A stretch of DNA of 64,000 nt from Nitrincola alkalilacustris (GTDB lineage: Bacteria; Pseudomonadota; Gammaproteobacteria; Pseudomonadales; Balneatricaceae): NCBI RefSeq assembly GCF_008973755.1, contig NZ_WBOM01000004.1:248001-312000 (forward strand), read 5' to 3'. The translations under genes were made by a program, and so were the position numbers. This document shows positions 43,046 to 52,159 of this stretch, piece by piece (position 1 is the stretch's first letter; the number at the start of each line of letters is the position of its first letter). Under the pieces are notes generated by a model. The model was not told where the DNA came from. It made no database searches and saw nothing but the letters and a program-made list of their open reading frames with translations.

Positions 43046-44139
43046 TGAGTCAGGTTGAACAACACTCACACCGCCCCGGCGAACGCGCTGCCTCCGATAC
43101 CGAGGCGGCCCTGCTGGAGCAAGTCTGCTCGGCGATTCACAGCCGTACCCCACTATCCATTCAGGGTGGTGGCAGCAAGTCTTTTCTCGGCCACAGCGTT
43201 CCCGGTGAACTGCTGGATATCAGTCCGCACCGAGGGATAGTCACTTATGACCCGACCGAGCTGGTGATCACGGTCAGAGCCGGAACGCGTCTGAGCACAC
43301 TGCAGGCCGAGCTGGATGCACAAGGACAGATGCTGGCATTCGAACCACCGCATTTCAGTGATCGCGCCACAGTGGGTGGTATGCTGGCGAGTGGCCTTTC
43401 CGGCCCCCGCCGCCCCTGGACAGGCTCGGCCCGCGACTTCGTACTCGGCACACGCGTGATCACCGGCCAGGGCAAGCTGCTGCGTTTTGGTGGTGAGGTG
43501 ATGAAGAACGTCGCCGGGTATGATCTGTCCCGTCTGCTGGTGGGCAGCTATGGCACACTTGGCATCATCACCGAAGCCTCGATGAAAGTCCTTCCAAAAC
43601 CCCGCGCCAGCGCGCATCTCAGCCTCGAGATGGATCCTGGGGCAGCTCTTCAGAAACTTTCCGAATGGGGGCAGAAGCCATTTCCGATCACCGCAGCCTG
43701 TCATGATGGCAACGCCTTGCATCTTCGCCTTGAAGGCGGCACGGGATCAGTCAAGGATGCCACAGAGATGCTCGGCGGCGATGAGCTGGACCCAGCCTTC
43801 TGGACACAACTGAGAGAACTGACCCTGCCATTTTTCAGTGATCCACGCCCACTCTGGCGCCTTTCACTACCCAACCATTCACCGCTTTTGAACACCGAAG
43901 GCGATGAACTGATCGACTGGGGCGGTGCACAGCGCTGGCTGAAAACGGATATGTCGGAACATGCCGTTCAGCAACTGGCACTGTCATTGGGTGGTCATGC
44001 CACCTGCTATACCCCCGGCCACAGTGAGTATCCTTTCCAGCCGCTGCCACCGCTGTTGATGAAGCACCATCAGCAACTCAAACAGAAGCTGGACCCATCA
44101 GCAATTTTCAACCTTGGTCGGCTCTATGCCCTTCTCTGA
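43045..44139 (+). CDS. glcE: Glycolate oxidase, second FAD-binding subunit
   Basis: 364 residues with the short FAD-oxidase domain of GlcE: IQGGGSKSFLGH, PPHFSDRATVGGMLASGLSGPRRPW and GEVMKNVAGYDLSRLLVGSYGTLGI. It lacks a separate C-terminal cap and works only in the GlcDEF complex. Translationally coupled to glcD by one-base overlap. Confidence 0.95.
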   Translation: MSQVEQHSHRPGERAASDTEAALLEQVCSAIHSRTPLSIQGGGSKSFLGHSVPGELLDISPHRGIVTYDPTELVITVRAGTRLSTLQAELDAQGQMLAFEPPHFSDRATVGGMLASGLSGPRRPWTGSARDFVLGTRVITGQGKLLRFGGEVMKNVAGYDLSRLLVGSYGTLGIITEASMKVLPKPRASAHLSLEMDPGAALQKLSEWGQKPFPITAACHDGNALHLRLEGGTGSVKDATEMLGGDELDPAFWTQLRELTLPFFSDPRPLWRLSLPNHSPLLNTEGDELIDWGGAQRWLKTDMSEHAVQQLALSLGGHATCYTPGHSEYPFQPLPPLLMKHHQQLKQKLDPSAIFNLGRLYALL

Positions 44140-44154
44140 ATCAGGAACTGAGTG

Positions 44155-45375
44155 ATGCAAACAAATCTGTCTGATGAAGCCAGAAAACTGCCACGTGCAG
44201 CCGAGGCTGAAGCCATACTGCGCAGCTGTGTTCACTGTGGTTTCTGTACCGCCACCTGCCCAACCTACCAGCTACTGGGTGATGAGCTGGACAGCCCCAG
44301 AGGGCGTATCTACCTGATCAAACAGATGCTGGAAGGTGAGGAGGTGACACGCGCCACTCAGACCCATCTGGATCGATGCCTGACCTGTCGCAACTGCGAA
44401 ACCACCTGCCCCTCAGGAGTGGAGTATCACAGCCTGCTGGATATCGGGCGCGCCATGGTTGAAGAGAAGGTTGAGCGACCGGTTGGTGAAAAGCTGATGC
44501 GTTTTTTTCTGAGGCAGGTGATACCCAATCCAATAATATTTGACTCGTCAGTCAAGTTTGGGCGATTATTGACCCCAGTGCTGCCGAAATCACTCAGCAG
44601 CAAGCTGCCGGCACGGATAACTCCCCCCGGCACTCGACCGAACACGCAGCACACGCGCCGGATGCTGATACTGGAGGGCTGCGTGCAGCCGACCCTGTCG
44701 CCCGTTACCAATGCTGCCACCGCACGCGTGCTGGATCGGTTGGGGATTCAGGTACAGGTGGCACGTGAAGCTGGCTGCTGTGGCGCCATGGAGTACCATC
44801 TTAATGCCCAGGATGCCGGACTGCAGCGCGCCAGACGCAACATAGACGCCTGGTGGCCAGCGATAGAGGCGGGTGCCGAAGCGATTATACAGACCGCCAG
44901 TGGCTGCGGCGCGTTCGTCAAAGAGTATGGACATCTACTGAAGGATGATCCGGCGTATGCCGAGAAGGCCAGACGAGTCAGTGAACTGGCACTGGATCTG
45001 GTCGAAATACTGCGTGCCGAGAAGCTGGAAAGCCTGCAGATAAACAGCAGCAAACGCCTGGCCTTTCACTGTCCCTGCACCCTTCAGCATGCCCAGAAAC
45101 TGGGTGGTGCAGTGGAAGCAGTACTGACGCGGCTGGGTTTCAGCCTGACTCAGGTACCAAATGCACACCTGTGCTGTGGATCAGCCGGGACCTACTCAAT
45201 CACGCAACCGGTGCTGTCCAAACAGCTGCGAGACAACAAGTTGGATGCACTGGAGAGCGGCAATCCAGAGCTGATCGTAACTGCCAATATCGGCTGTCAG
45301 ACTCATCTGGATGGCGCAGGCAGGACCCCGGTCAAGCATTGGATCGAACTGGTGGATGAAGCCCTGACCGAATAA
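44155..45375 (+). CDS. glcF: Glycolate oxidase, iron-sulfur subunit
   Basis: 406 residues from the ATG at 44155 (a GTG one codon earlier is possible). Two 4Fe-4S motifs, CVHCGFCTATCP and CLTCRNCETTCP, are followed by two CCG domains (GCCGAMEYH and CCGSAGTYS) that bind a further cofactor. It carries electrons from the flavin subunits towards quinone at the membrane. Confidence 0.96.
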   Translation: MQTNLSDEARKLPRAAEAEAILRSCVHCGFCTATCPTYQLLGDELDSPRGRIYLIKQMLEGEEVTRATQTHLDRCLTCRNCETTCPSGVEYHSLLDIGRAMVEEKVERPVGEKLMRFFLRQVIPNPIIFDSSVKFGRLLTPVLPKSLSSKLPARITPPGTRPNTQHTRRMLILEGCVQPTLSPVTNAATARVLDRLGIQVQVAREAGCCGAMEYHLNAQDAGLQRARRNIDAWWPAIEAGAEAIIQTASGCGAFVKEYGHLLKDDPAYAEKARRVSELALDLVEILRAEKLESLQINSSKRLAFHCPCTLQHAQKLGGAVEAVLTRLGFSLTQVPNAHLCCGSAGTYSITQPVLSKQLRDNKLDALESGNPELIVTANIGCQTHLDGAGRTPVKHWIELVDEALTE

Positions 45376-45408
45376 CTGATTAATCATTGAACTGACCGGA
45401 GAACAATA

Positions 45409-45810
45409 ATGAACAGCAAACCCGTACTGACACTGGATGAAGCACAGAAAATGCTGGCAGCCGCCAGAGCAGAAGCAGAAGCCAACAACTGGGCCGTTGC
45501 CATTGCCATCGTCGATGATGGCGGCCATCCACTTGCCATGCTGCGACTGGACAACTGTGCACCCGTCTCTTCCTATATCGCCATGGAAAAAGCCCGCACT
45601 TCAGCGCTCGGACGCCGTGAAACCAAGATCTACGAAGAGATGATCAACGCCGGCCGCACCGCCTTCCTGTCGGCGCCCGTGATCAGCGCCACTCTTGAGG
45701 GTGGAGTACCACTGGTAGTGGATGGCCAGGTGGTCGCCGCTGTCGGTGTGTCTGGCGTCAAGTCCGATCAGGACGCTCAGGTGGCACGTGCCGCCATCAG
45801 CGCCATCTGA
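45409..45810 (+). CDS. glcG: GlcG/HbpS family protein
   Basis: 133 residues of the GlcG/HbpS fold (WAVAIAIVDDGGHPLAMLRLD; AARAALG-like region as KARTSALGRRE; GGVPLVVDGQVVAAVGVSGV). The exact role is not known; it is a routine fourth member of glc operons and relatives bind haem or cobalamin. It follows glcF after 33 bp. Confidence 0.9.
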   Translation: MNSKPVLTLDEAQKMLAAARAEAEANNWAVAIAIVDDGGHPLAMLRLDNCAPVSSYIAMEKARTSALGRRETKIYEEMINAGRTAFLSAPVISATLEGGVPLVVDGQVVAAVGVSGVKSDQDAQVARAAISAI

Positions 45811-45818
45811 TTTGATCA

Positions 45819-45836
45819 GCAGCCTGCTCAGGCTGC
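45819..45836. terminator. Hairpin between convergent glcG and GNAT genes
   Basis: GCAGCCTG-CT-CAGGCTGC, an 8-bp perfect stem overlapping the GNAT stop codon. There is no T-run on either side, so termination is only probable. Confidence 0.4.
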
Positions 45837-46268
45837 CTGCTCAAGGTACCAGGTCATGACCACTTCGGTCTGGCCTGTGTGCTGATCCGTCTGTTCGCGT
45901 ACCGGCTGAAAACCACAACGCTCATAGAAGTCCACACTGCGCCAGTTACACTTGTACACAGCCAGATCCAGCCTCTCACGCTCCTCCTTGGCCATCTCCA
46001 TCAGTTGAAAACCGATTCCCCGACCCTGATATTCCGGTCGAATGAACAAGGCTGCAAGAGTATCGTCCTGCAACGAGAGAAAGCCCTGGATGATGCCGTT
46101 TTCTTCATAGACATAGATCTCTGAAAGGGGCAGATAGATATGCCGCATATCTTCGATTCTGGATGCCCAGAACTCTCCATCGACAAAATCATGTGCCAGC
46201 ACGGAAGCATCCAGCCAGACCTGCAGCACCTGATCCATATCCGCTAAGTTGAAAGGTCTTATCATCAT
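45828..46268 (-). CDS. GNAT family N-acetyltransferase
   Basis: 146 residues with the GNAT acetyl-CoA loop in LAALFIRPEYQGRGIGFQLMEMAKE (Q/RxxGxG/A) and the C-terminal KCNWRSVDFYERCGFQPV. The substrate is unknown; the RimI/PhnO-like size suggests a small molecule or protein N-terminus. It is convergent with glcG. Confidence 0.9.
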   Translation of the reverse strand: MMIRPFNLADMDQVLQVWLDASVLAHDFVDGEFWASRIEDMRHIYLPLSEIYVYEENGIIQGFLSLQDDTLAALFIRPEYQGRGIGFQLMEMAKEERERLDLAVYKCNWRSVDFYERCGFQPVREQTDQHTGQTEVVMTWYLEQAA

Positions 46269-46557
46269 TATTCTCTTAACCTGTCGGATTGTATTTCAGT
46301 TGGATTACAAGCTGAGACGCTATTACGTTTCAGTGCATAAATAAAGAGCAGAATACGTCATCTGCCCTATTTGAGGTCACCTTCTGGTTCAATTGGGATA
46401 AAGCAGGCACTAGTTAAGGTAAGCCTTATATATAAGTGTTAGATATACCGAAGAAAATATCATAAAGAGAAGGCTTGAGTAAAAATTTAACTGGTTATAA
46501 TATTTGGTTACTAAATTTTATATTCATTATTCTTTTAAAGAATACTCGGAGTCACAG

Positions 46558-47565
46558 ATGAAACTCTACAAAAAGGTCAGAACCACCGCTGCGATACTGG
46601 CCCTGTCAGTCGCATCAGGCTCCACGCTGGCCAGCGACCAACTGCTCAACTCATCCTATGATATCGCTCGAGAGCTGTTTGCCAGCTACAACGAGCATTT
46701 TGCTGCTCACTGGAAAACCACTACCGGAAAGGATATTGAGATTCGCCAATCACACGGCGGCTCTTCACGACAGGCTCAGGCGATCATTGAAGGTCTTCGT
46801 GCGGATGTGGTCACCTTCAACCAGGTGACTGATATCGATATTCTGCATCAGCGTGGAAACCTGGTCCCGGTTGACTGGCGTGAACAGTTACCCAATGCCA
46901 GTTCCCCCTATTACTCAACCATGGCGTTTCTGGTCCGCCAGGGTAATCCAAAGGGGGTCAGTAACTGGGATGACCTGGCACGTGACGATGTCAGCAGTGT
47001 TTTCCCCAACCCGAAAACGTCCGGTAACGGCCGCTACACCTATCTGGCTGCCTATGGCTATGCGCAGAAAGCCCATGACAACGACACAGTGCAGGTGGAT
47101 GACTTTGTCCGTACCTTCCTGTCACGTGTAGCCGTTTTTGACACAGGCGGGCGCGGTGCCACCACCACTTTTGTTGAGCGTAGCATCGGTGATGTTCTGA
47201 TCACCTTCGAATCGGAAGTGAACAACATCATTGCCGAGTACCCGGATCATGGCTTTGAGGTGGTAGTACCACCTGTCAGCTTCCTGGCTGAGTTCCCGGT
47301 GGCAGTTGTGCAGCGCCACGCCGAGCGTAACGGCAACCTGGAGCTGGCACAGGCGTATCTGGAAGAGCTTTACTCCGAGGATGCACAGAGACTACTGGCA
47401 GGATTCAACTACCGCGTTCACAACGAAACCGTTCAGACTGAGTTTGCCGATCGTTTCCCTGCCGTTGAGTTGCTGAGTGTTGAGCAGATCGCCGGTAGCT
47501 GGGAAAACGCCATGGCTGAGCATTTCAGCAATGGCGGCAAACTCGACCAGTTGCAGCGTCGCTGA
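46558..47565 (+). CDS. sbp: Periplasmic sulfate-binding protein
   Basis: 335 residues from the ATG at 46558. A signal peptide covers residues 1-25 (ending ...GSTLAS). The mature protein starts DQLLNSSYDIARELFASYNEHF and has the sulfate-binding SHGGSSRQAQAIIEGL and NPKTSGNGRYTYLAAYGY. It delivers sulfate or thiosulfate to CysTWA. The 289-bp region upstream is AT-rich and holds no other gene; CysB control is likely but no clear site was assigned. Confidence 0.95.
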   Translation: MKLYKKVRTTAAILALSVASGSTLASDQLLNSSYDIARELFASYNEHFAAHWKTTTGKDIEIRQSHGGSSRQAQAIIEGLRADVVTFNQVTDIDILHQRGNLVPVDWREQLPNASSPYYSTMAFLVRQGNPKGVSNWDDLARDDVSSVFPNPKTSGNGRYTYLAAYGYAQKAHDNDTVQVDDFVRTFLSRVAVFDTGGRGATTTFVERSIGDVLITFESEVNNIIAEYPDHGFEVVVPPVSFLAEFPVAVVQRHAERNGNLELAQAYLEELYSEDAQRLLAGFNYRVHNETVQTEFADRFPAVELLSVEQIAGSWENAMAEHFSNGGKLDQLQRR

Positions 47566-47589
47566 TCCATCCGTGAGGATTCACCAACC

Positions 47590-48447
47590 ATGACAGTGGC
47601 CATCAGCCAACCTCTTCTCCTGAACCCCGGCAAGCGCGTGCTGCCGGGGTTTGCGCTGAGCATGGGTATCTCTCTGCTGTTTATCAGCCTGGTTCTGCTG
47701 CTACCCATCACAGGGTTGATCATACAGACGGCGGGCATGAGCTGGAACGAGTACTGGTACGTCATCAGTGATCCCCGTGTTGTCGCTTCCTATAAAGTGA
47801 CTCTCTATGCTGCTGCCATTGCTGCTCTGTTCAACGGTGTGTTCGGACTGCTGCTGGCCTGGGTACTCGTGCGTTATGAATTTCCCGGAAAGCGCATAGT
47901 CGATGCCCTGATGGATCTGCCCTTTGCACTGCCTACCGCCGTTGCCGGGATCACACTGGCGGCACTGTTTGCCGAAAATGGCTGGTATGGTTCCATTCTG
48001 GCAGAGGCGGGTATCAAGGTGGCCTATACACCTCTTGGCATTATTGTCGCCATGTCCTTCACCAGTTTGCCGTTCGTGGTCAGAACCGTACAACCGGTAC
48101 TTGAGGATCTGGCACCGGAGGATGAAGAGGCCGCCATCACCATGGGCGGATCGGATCTGAGCGTGTTTCGCCGCGTGGTCTTCCCTAGCCTCTGGCCGGG
48201 ACTGCTCACCGGGATCGCCCTCTCCTTCACTCGCAGCCTGGGTGAGTTTGGTGCAGTTATCTTCATTGCAGGCAATATGCCCTATATCAGTGAGATCACC
48301 AGCCTGATGATTTTTATCCGGCTGCAGGAGTTCGACTATGCAGGTGCCAGCGCCATCGCGTCGGTGGTGCTCATGGCATCACTGCTCCTGTTATTTATGA
48401 TCAATATCTGGCAGGCGCACTATCTGCGCCGCATACATGGACGCTGA
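47590..48447 (+). CDS. cysT: Sulfate ABC transporter permease CysT
   Basis: 285 residues, six membrane segments, with the EAA-loop EDLAPEDEEAAITMGGSDLSVFRRVVFPSLWPGLLTGIALSFTRSLGEFGAV. It forms the membrane channel with CysW. It follows sbp after 24 bp and precedes cysW by 3 bp. Confidence 0.95.
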   Translation: MTVAISQPLLLNPGKRVLPGFALSMGISLLFISLVLLLPITGLIIQTAGMSWNEYWYVISDPRVVASYKVTLYAAAIAALFNGVFGLLLAWVLVRYEFPGKRIVDALMDLPFALPTAVAGITLAALFAENGWYGSILAEAGIKVAYTPLGIIVAMSFTSLPFVVRTVQPVLEDLAPEDEEAAITMGGSDLSVFRRVVFPSLWPGLLTGIALSFTRSLGEFGAVIFIAGNMPYISEITSLMIFIRLQEFDYAGASAIASVVLMASLLLLFMINIWQAHYLRRIHGR

Positions 48448-48450
48448 ACC

Positions 48451-49305
48451 ATGACACCTCACAGACTACGCGTTGGCGACCAACCCTGGGTCAAATGGAG
48501 CCTGATCGGACTGGCACTGAGCCTGACCACCCTGCTGTTGGTGATGCCTCTGGTTGCTATATTTGTTCAGGCTTTTCAGGGCGGGCTGCAGACCTATCTC
48601 GATAATCTGCTGGATCACTACACCCTGCACGCCATAGGGCTGACGCTTTTTGTCGCGGCCCTGACCGTGCCGATCAATCTGGTGTTCGGCGTCTTTCTGG
48701 CCTGGCTGGTCACCCGTTTCGAGTTCACCGGTCGCAAACTGCTGATTACGCTGATCGATATCCCCTTTGCTGTCTCGCCTGTCGTGGCTGGCCTGCTCTA
48801 CCTGTTGCTCTATGGCTCCAATGGCTGGATCGGGCGCTGGCTTTATGATCAGGATATTCAGCTGATGTTTGCCTGGCCGGGTATTCTGATGGTGACTGTT
48901 TTCGTTACCTGCCCCTTTGTGGCACGCGAACTGATCCCTCTGATGCAGCAACAGGGCAAGGAGGAAGAGGAAGCCGGCGTGACGCTGGGCGCCAGCGGCT
49001 GGCAACTGTTTCGTCGCGTAACTCTGCCCAACATACAATGGGCGCTGCTCTATGGCGTGGTTCTGACCAACGCCCGAGCCGTGGGAGAGTTCGGTGCCGT
49101 GTCGGTGGTATCCGGCAATATCCGCGGTGAAACCAACACCCTGCCACTGCATGTCGAGTTGCTGTATCAGGATTACAATGCGGTCGGCGCCTTTACCAGC
49201 GCCTCTCTGCTGGCAGGTATTGCCATGATCACGTTGATTGTCAAATCCCTGGTGGAGTGGCGCCAGGCCCGTCAGCGCAGCCGTCTGAGCGAGGAAATCT
49301 TATGA
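48451..49305 (+). CDS. cysW: Sulfate ABC transporter permease CysW
   Basis: 284 residues, six membrane segments, with the EAA loop [66 protein letters not shown]. The stop overlaps the cysA start as ATGA. Confidence 0.95.
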   Translation: MTPHRLRVGDQPWVKWSLIGLALSLTTLLLVMPLVAIFVQAFQGGLQTYLDNLLDHYTLHAIGLTLFVAALTVPINLVFGVFLAWLVTRFEFTGRKLLITLIDIPFAVSPVVAGLLYLLLYGSNGWIGRWLYDQDIQLMFAWPGILMVTVFVTCPFVARELIPLMQQQGKEEEEAGVTLGASGWQLFRRVTLPNIQWALLYGVVLTNARAVGEFGAVSVVSGNIRGETNTLPLHVELLYQDYNAVGAFTSASLLAGIAMITLIVKSLVEWRQARQRSRLSEEIL

Positions 49306-50447
49306 GCATCCGGGTTGAAAATATCAGTAAGCATTTTGGCCGTTTCCAGGCGCTGCAGCCGCTGTCGCTGGAGATCCCCGATGGTCAGTTGACAGGTCTG
49401 CTCGGCCCCTCTGGCTCCGGCAAGACCACCCTGTTGCGGATCATTGCCGGGCTGGAAACACCCGACACAGGAAAGGTCTATTTTCACGGCCAGGATGTCA
49501 CGGATATCCACGTGCGTCAGCGTCGTGTCGGCTTTGTGTTTCAGCACTATGCGCTGTTCAGGCATATGACCGTATCGCAGAACATCGCGTTCGGGCTGGA
49601 GGTGATGCCGAAACCGGAGAGGCCGAACAAGGCCGAGATTCGAAAGCGCGTAGGTGAGCTGCTGGAGATGGTGCAACTTGGCCATCTGGCCAACCGCTAC
49701 CCTGCTCAATTATCGGGTGGTCAGAAACAGCGTGTGGCACTCGCCAGGGCGCTGGCGATGCAGCCTCAGGTTCTGCTGCTGGATGAGCCCTTCGGTGCGC
49801 TGGATGCCAAGGTGCGTAAAGAGCTGCGTCGCTGGCTGCGCAGTCTGCATGATGAACTGCACTTTACCAGTGTATTTGTCACCCATGATCAGGAAGAGGC
49901 GCTGGAACTGTCTGATCAGGTAGTGGTGATGAGCGCCGGTCGCATAGAGCAGGTCGACACACCGCAAAAGCTGTATTCGCGCCCCGACAGTCGCTTTGTC
50001 TTCGACTTCCTGGGCCATACCAATGTGATCCGCGGAGAGATAGATCATGGACGCCTGCAGCAGGGTGAAGCCTGGGTGAATCTGCCGGGAATAGCGGCAG
50101 ATCACACAAGCGGCCAACTATACCTGAGACCGCATGAGGTGCGCCTGCAATCCCACCCCTGCACCCAGGCCCACCTGCCCCTGAGCATCAATGCCGTCAG
50201 CCTGATCGGTGCCGAAGTCAGACTGGAGCTGCAGCCTCAGGGCTGGCACAGTGATGAGCCCTGGGAGATAGGTATCAGCCACTCGACTTACAATGCCTGG
50301 CAACCGATGCGCGGAGATACCTGCTACGCTGTACCGGAAGTTGGGCACCTGTTCAGTGAGCAGGATAAGGAGCCGTTGACCTTTCACTGGCAAAACGACC
50401 TGCCTGCTCCGCAACGGACAACCAGGATGGCAAGCGCCATGGCTTAA
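49302..50447 (+). CDS. cysA: Sulfate/thiosulfate ABC transporter ATP-binding protein
   Basis: 381 residues from the ATG at 49302, coupled to cysW. Walker A is GPSGSGKTT, the signature is [15 protein letters not shown] and Walker B is [12 protein letters not shown]; the C-terminal ~130 residues form the TOBE-type regulatory domain ([10 protein letters not shown]). It powers the transporter. The frame opens 15 codons earlier inside cysW, which is not the start. Confidence 0.95.
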   Translation: MSIRVENISKHFGRFQALQPLSLEIPDGQLTGLLGPSGSGKTTLLRIIAGLETPDTGKVYFHGQDVTDIHVRQRRVGFVFQHYALFRHMTVSQNIAFGLEVMPKPERPNKAEIRKRVGELLEMVQLGHLANRYPAQLSGGQKQRVALARALAMQPQVLLLDEPFGALDAKVRKELRRWLRSLHDELHFTSVFVTHDQEEALELSDQVVVMSAGRIEQVDTPQKLYSRPDSRFVFDFLGHTNVIRGEIDHGRLQQGEAWVNLPGIAADHTSGQLYLRPHEVRLQSHPCTQAHLPLSINAVSLIGAEVRLELQPQGWHSDEPWEIGISHSTYNAWQPMRGDTCYAVPEVGHLFSEQDKEPLTFHWQNDLPAPQRTTRMASAMA

Positions 50448-50565
50448 GCGATACAGCAGCAGGACTGGCACCATGTCTGTATCCTGCTTCCCGACAAAAA
50501 CTGTATGGGTAAAAATTTCACCTCCTGCTGTACTATGATGAAGGCAGTTAATCCAAGGAGGCATC

Positions 50566-51981
50566 GTGAGCAGCAGCCATACAGAAAGTCAGGCGTATTA
50601 TGATCAGAACCCGGCGGCACGCTGGATAGCATTGCTCAGCATCTGTATCGCCACCTTCATCGCGCCACTTTCAATGTCTGCCGTCAATCTGGCTTTACCC
50701 GCCATCGCCACCGATCTTCAGGCCGACGCCGTTTTGGTGAGCTGGGTACCCACGATCAATCTCTGGGGCAGTATTCTGCTGATGCTGCCGGCTGGCAGAC
50801 TGGCCGACATGGTGGGCCGCAAACGCGTATTCAATATCGGCATCGCCTTCTTTGCACTCAGCTCACTGATGGTGCTGCTGGTTGGGTCCATTGAGTGGTT
50901 ACTGGTGGTTCGCGTCCTGCAAGGCATAGCTGGCGCTTTGATCTTCGGCACCGCAATGGCCATTGTCAGCTCAATATTCAACTCCAGCAACCGGGGCACG
51001 GCGTTGGGGTTCACCGCTACCTCCGTCTATCTTGGCCTCACGGCTGGCCCTCTGATTGGCGGCTGGCTGACGGAAGTGCTGGGCTGGCGCAGTGTGTTCT
51101 GGGTACCTGTCCCCTTCATTCTGCTGGCGATCCTTCTCGTGAATGTCTACCTCAAGGGCGACTGGAAAAGCGAGCAACGGGAGCGCTTTGACTGGGCAGG
51201 TACCGTGCTGTTTTCAATCTGGACCACCGCCTTCTTCTTTGGGTTATCCGGCCTGCCAGGCCCTGGATATGTCGTACTTTTTCTGGCAGGGCTCCTGTTT
51301 CTGGCCCTTTTCCTGCGCCAGCAGAGCGTTGCGCCTGCACCGCTGATCAGGCTCAAGGCTCTGGCCGACAACCGGGTATTCAACCGTTCCATACTGGCCA
51401 GCCTGTTCATGTATGGCGCGCACTATCCTGTTCTGTTTCTGCTCAGCCTGTATCTGCAATACATCGAGGGGATGTCTCCAACCAGCTCAGGGCAGTTGAT
51501 TCTGATTCAGGCACTGGCGATGGCGATACTCGCTCCACTGGCCGGAAAACTGTCAGACCGTTACCAACCGAGATTGATCGCGACCACCGGCTGCCTGCTG
51601 TTCTGCAGTGGCTTTGCGGTCCTCTTCTGGATCAGCATGGAGAGTAGCCTGACTCTGGTGGTTGTCGGCCTGTTGCTTCTGGGTATAGGTTTTGGTCTCT
51701 TTTCGACCCCCAACAACAACGCTGCCATGAGCTCGGTGAACCAGGATCGTCTCAGTGCTGCGTCCGCCATGCTGAACCTCGCCAGGACGCTGGGGAACCT
51801 TTGCAGCATGGCCATAGTGGTACTGCTGTTCAATCACGTGCTCGGCAATACTCAACTCGCACCCGATCAATATCCGGCCCTGCTGCTGGTGATTCGGATT
51901 GCATTGGGATTAGCTTGCCTGTATACCCTGGCGGCCGCCTGGTTCTCCTATTCTCGCGGAAATGTGACGCGTCCAGAGTAA
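50566..51981 (+). CDS. MFS drug/metabolite exporter, DHA2 (EmrB/QacA) type
   Basis: 471 residues from a GTG start at 50566, chosen because AAGGAGG lies 5 bp upstream. About 14 hydrophobic segments and the DHA2 motifs WVPTINLWGSILLMLPAGRLADMVGRKRVF and FTATSVYLGLTAGPLIGGWLTEVLGWRSVFW are visible. It probably exports toxic compounds by proton antiport; no membrane-fusion partner is adjacent. It stands alone after the sulfate operon. Confidence 0.9.
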   Translation: MSSSHTESQAYYDQNPAARWIALLSICIATFIAPLSMSAVNLALPAIATDLQADAVLVSWVPTINLWGSILLMLPAGRLADMVGRKRVFNIGIAFFALSSLMVLLVGSIEWLLVVRVLQGIAGALIFGTAMAIVSSIFNSSNRGTALGFTATSVYLGLTAGPLIGGWLTEVLGWRSVFWVPVPFILLAILLVNVYLKGDWKSEQRERFDWAGTVLFSIWTTAFFFGLSGLPGPGYVVLFLAGLLFLALFLRQQSVAPAPLIRLKALADNRVFNRSILASLFMYGAHYPVLFLLSLYLQYIEGMSPTSSGQLILIQALAMAILAPLAGKLSDRYQPRLIATTGCLLFCSGFAVLFWISMESSLTLVVVGLLLLGIGFGLFSTPNNNAAMSSVNQDRLSAASAMLNLARTLGNLCSMAIVVLLFNHVLGNTQLAPDQYPALLLVIRIALGLACLYTLAAAWFSYSRGNVTRPE

Positions 51982-52125
51982 AGCGCACACAGAATCAGAG
52001 ACAAGTGCTGAGCAAAACTGATGTGCAGATTCGTAAAGTAAAGGGGTGTGCAAAGAGGTAACGGCAAAGCGAGAGACTGACACGAAGAGTCAGGATAAAA
52101 GCGGGGGAATCAAACCAACAGAAAT

Positions 52126-52155
52126 ATCAGGCACCGGCAGAAGCCGGTGCCTGAT
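52126..52155 (-). terminator. Hairpin after aceF
   Basis: A 13-bp perfect stem (ATCAGGCACCGGC / GCCGGTGCCTGAT) with an AGAA loop, 5 bp past the aceF stop. The minus strand continues ATTTCTG, a weak T-run. Probable terminator or 3' stabiliser of the aceEF mRNA. Confidence 0.65.
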
Positions 52156-52159
52156 AGCA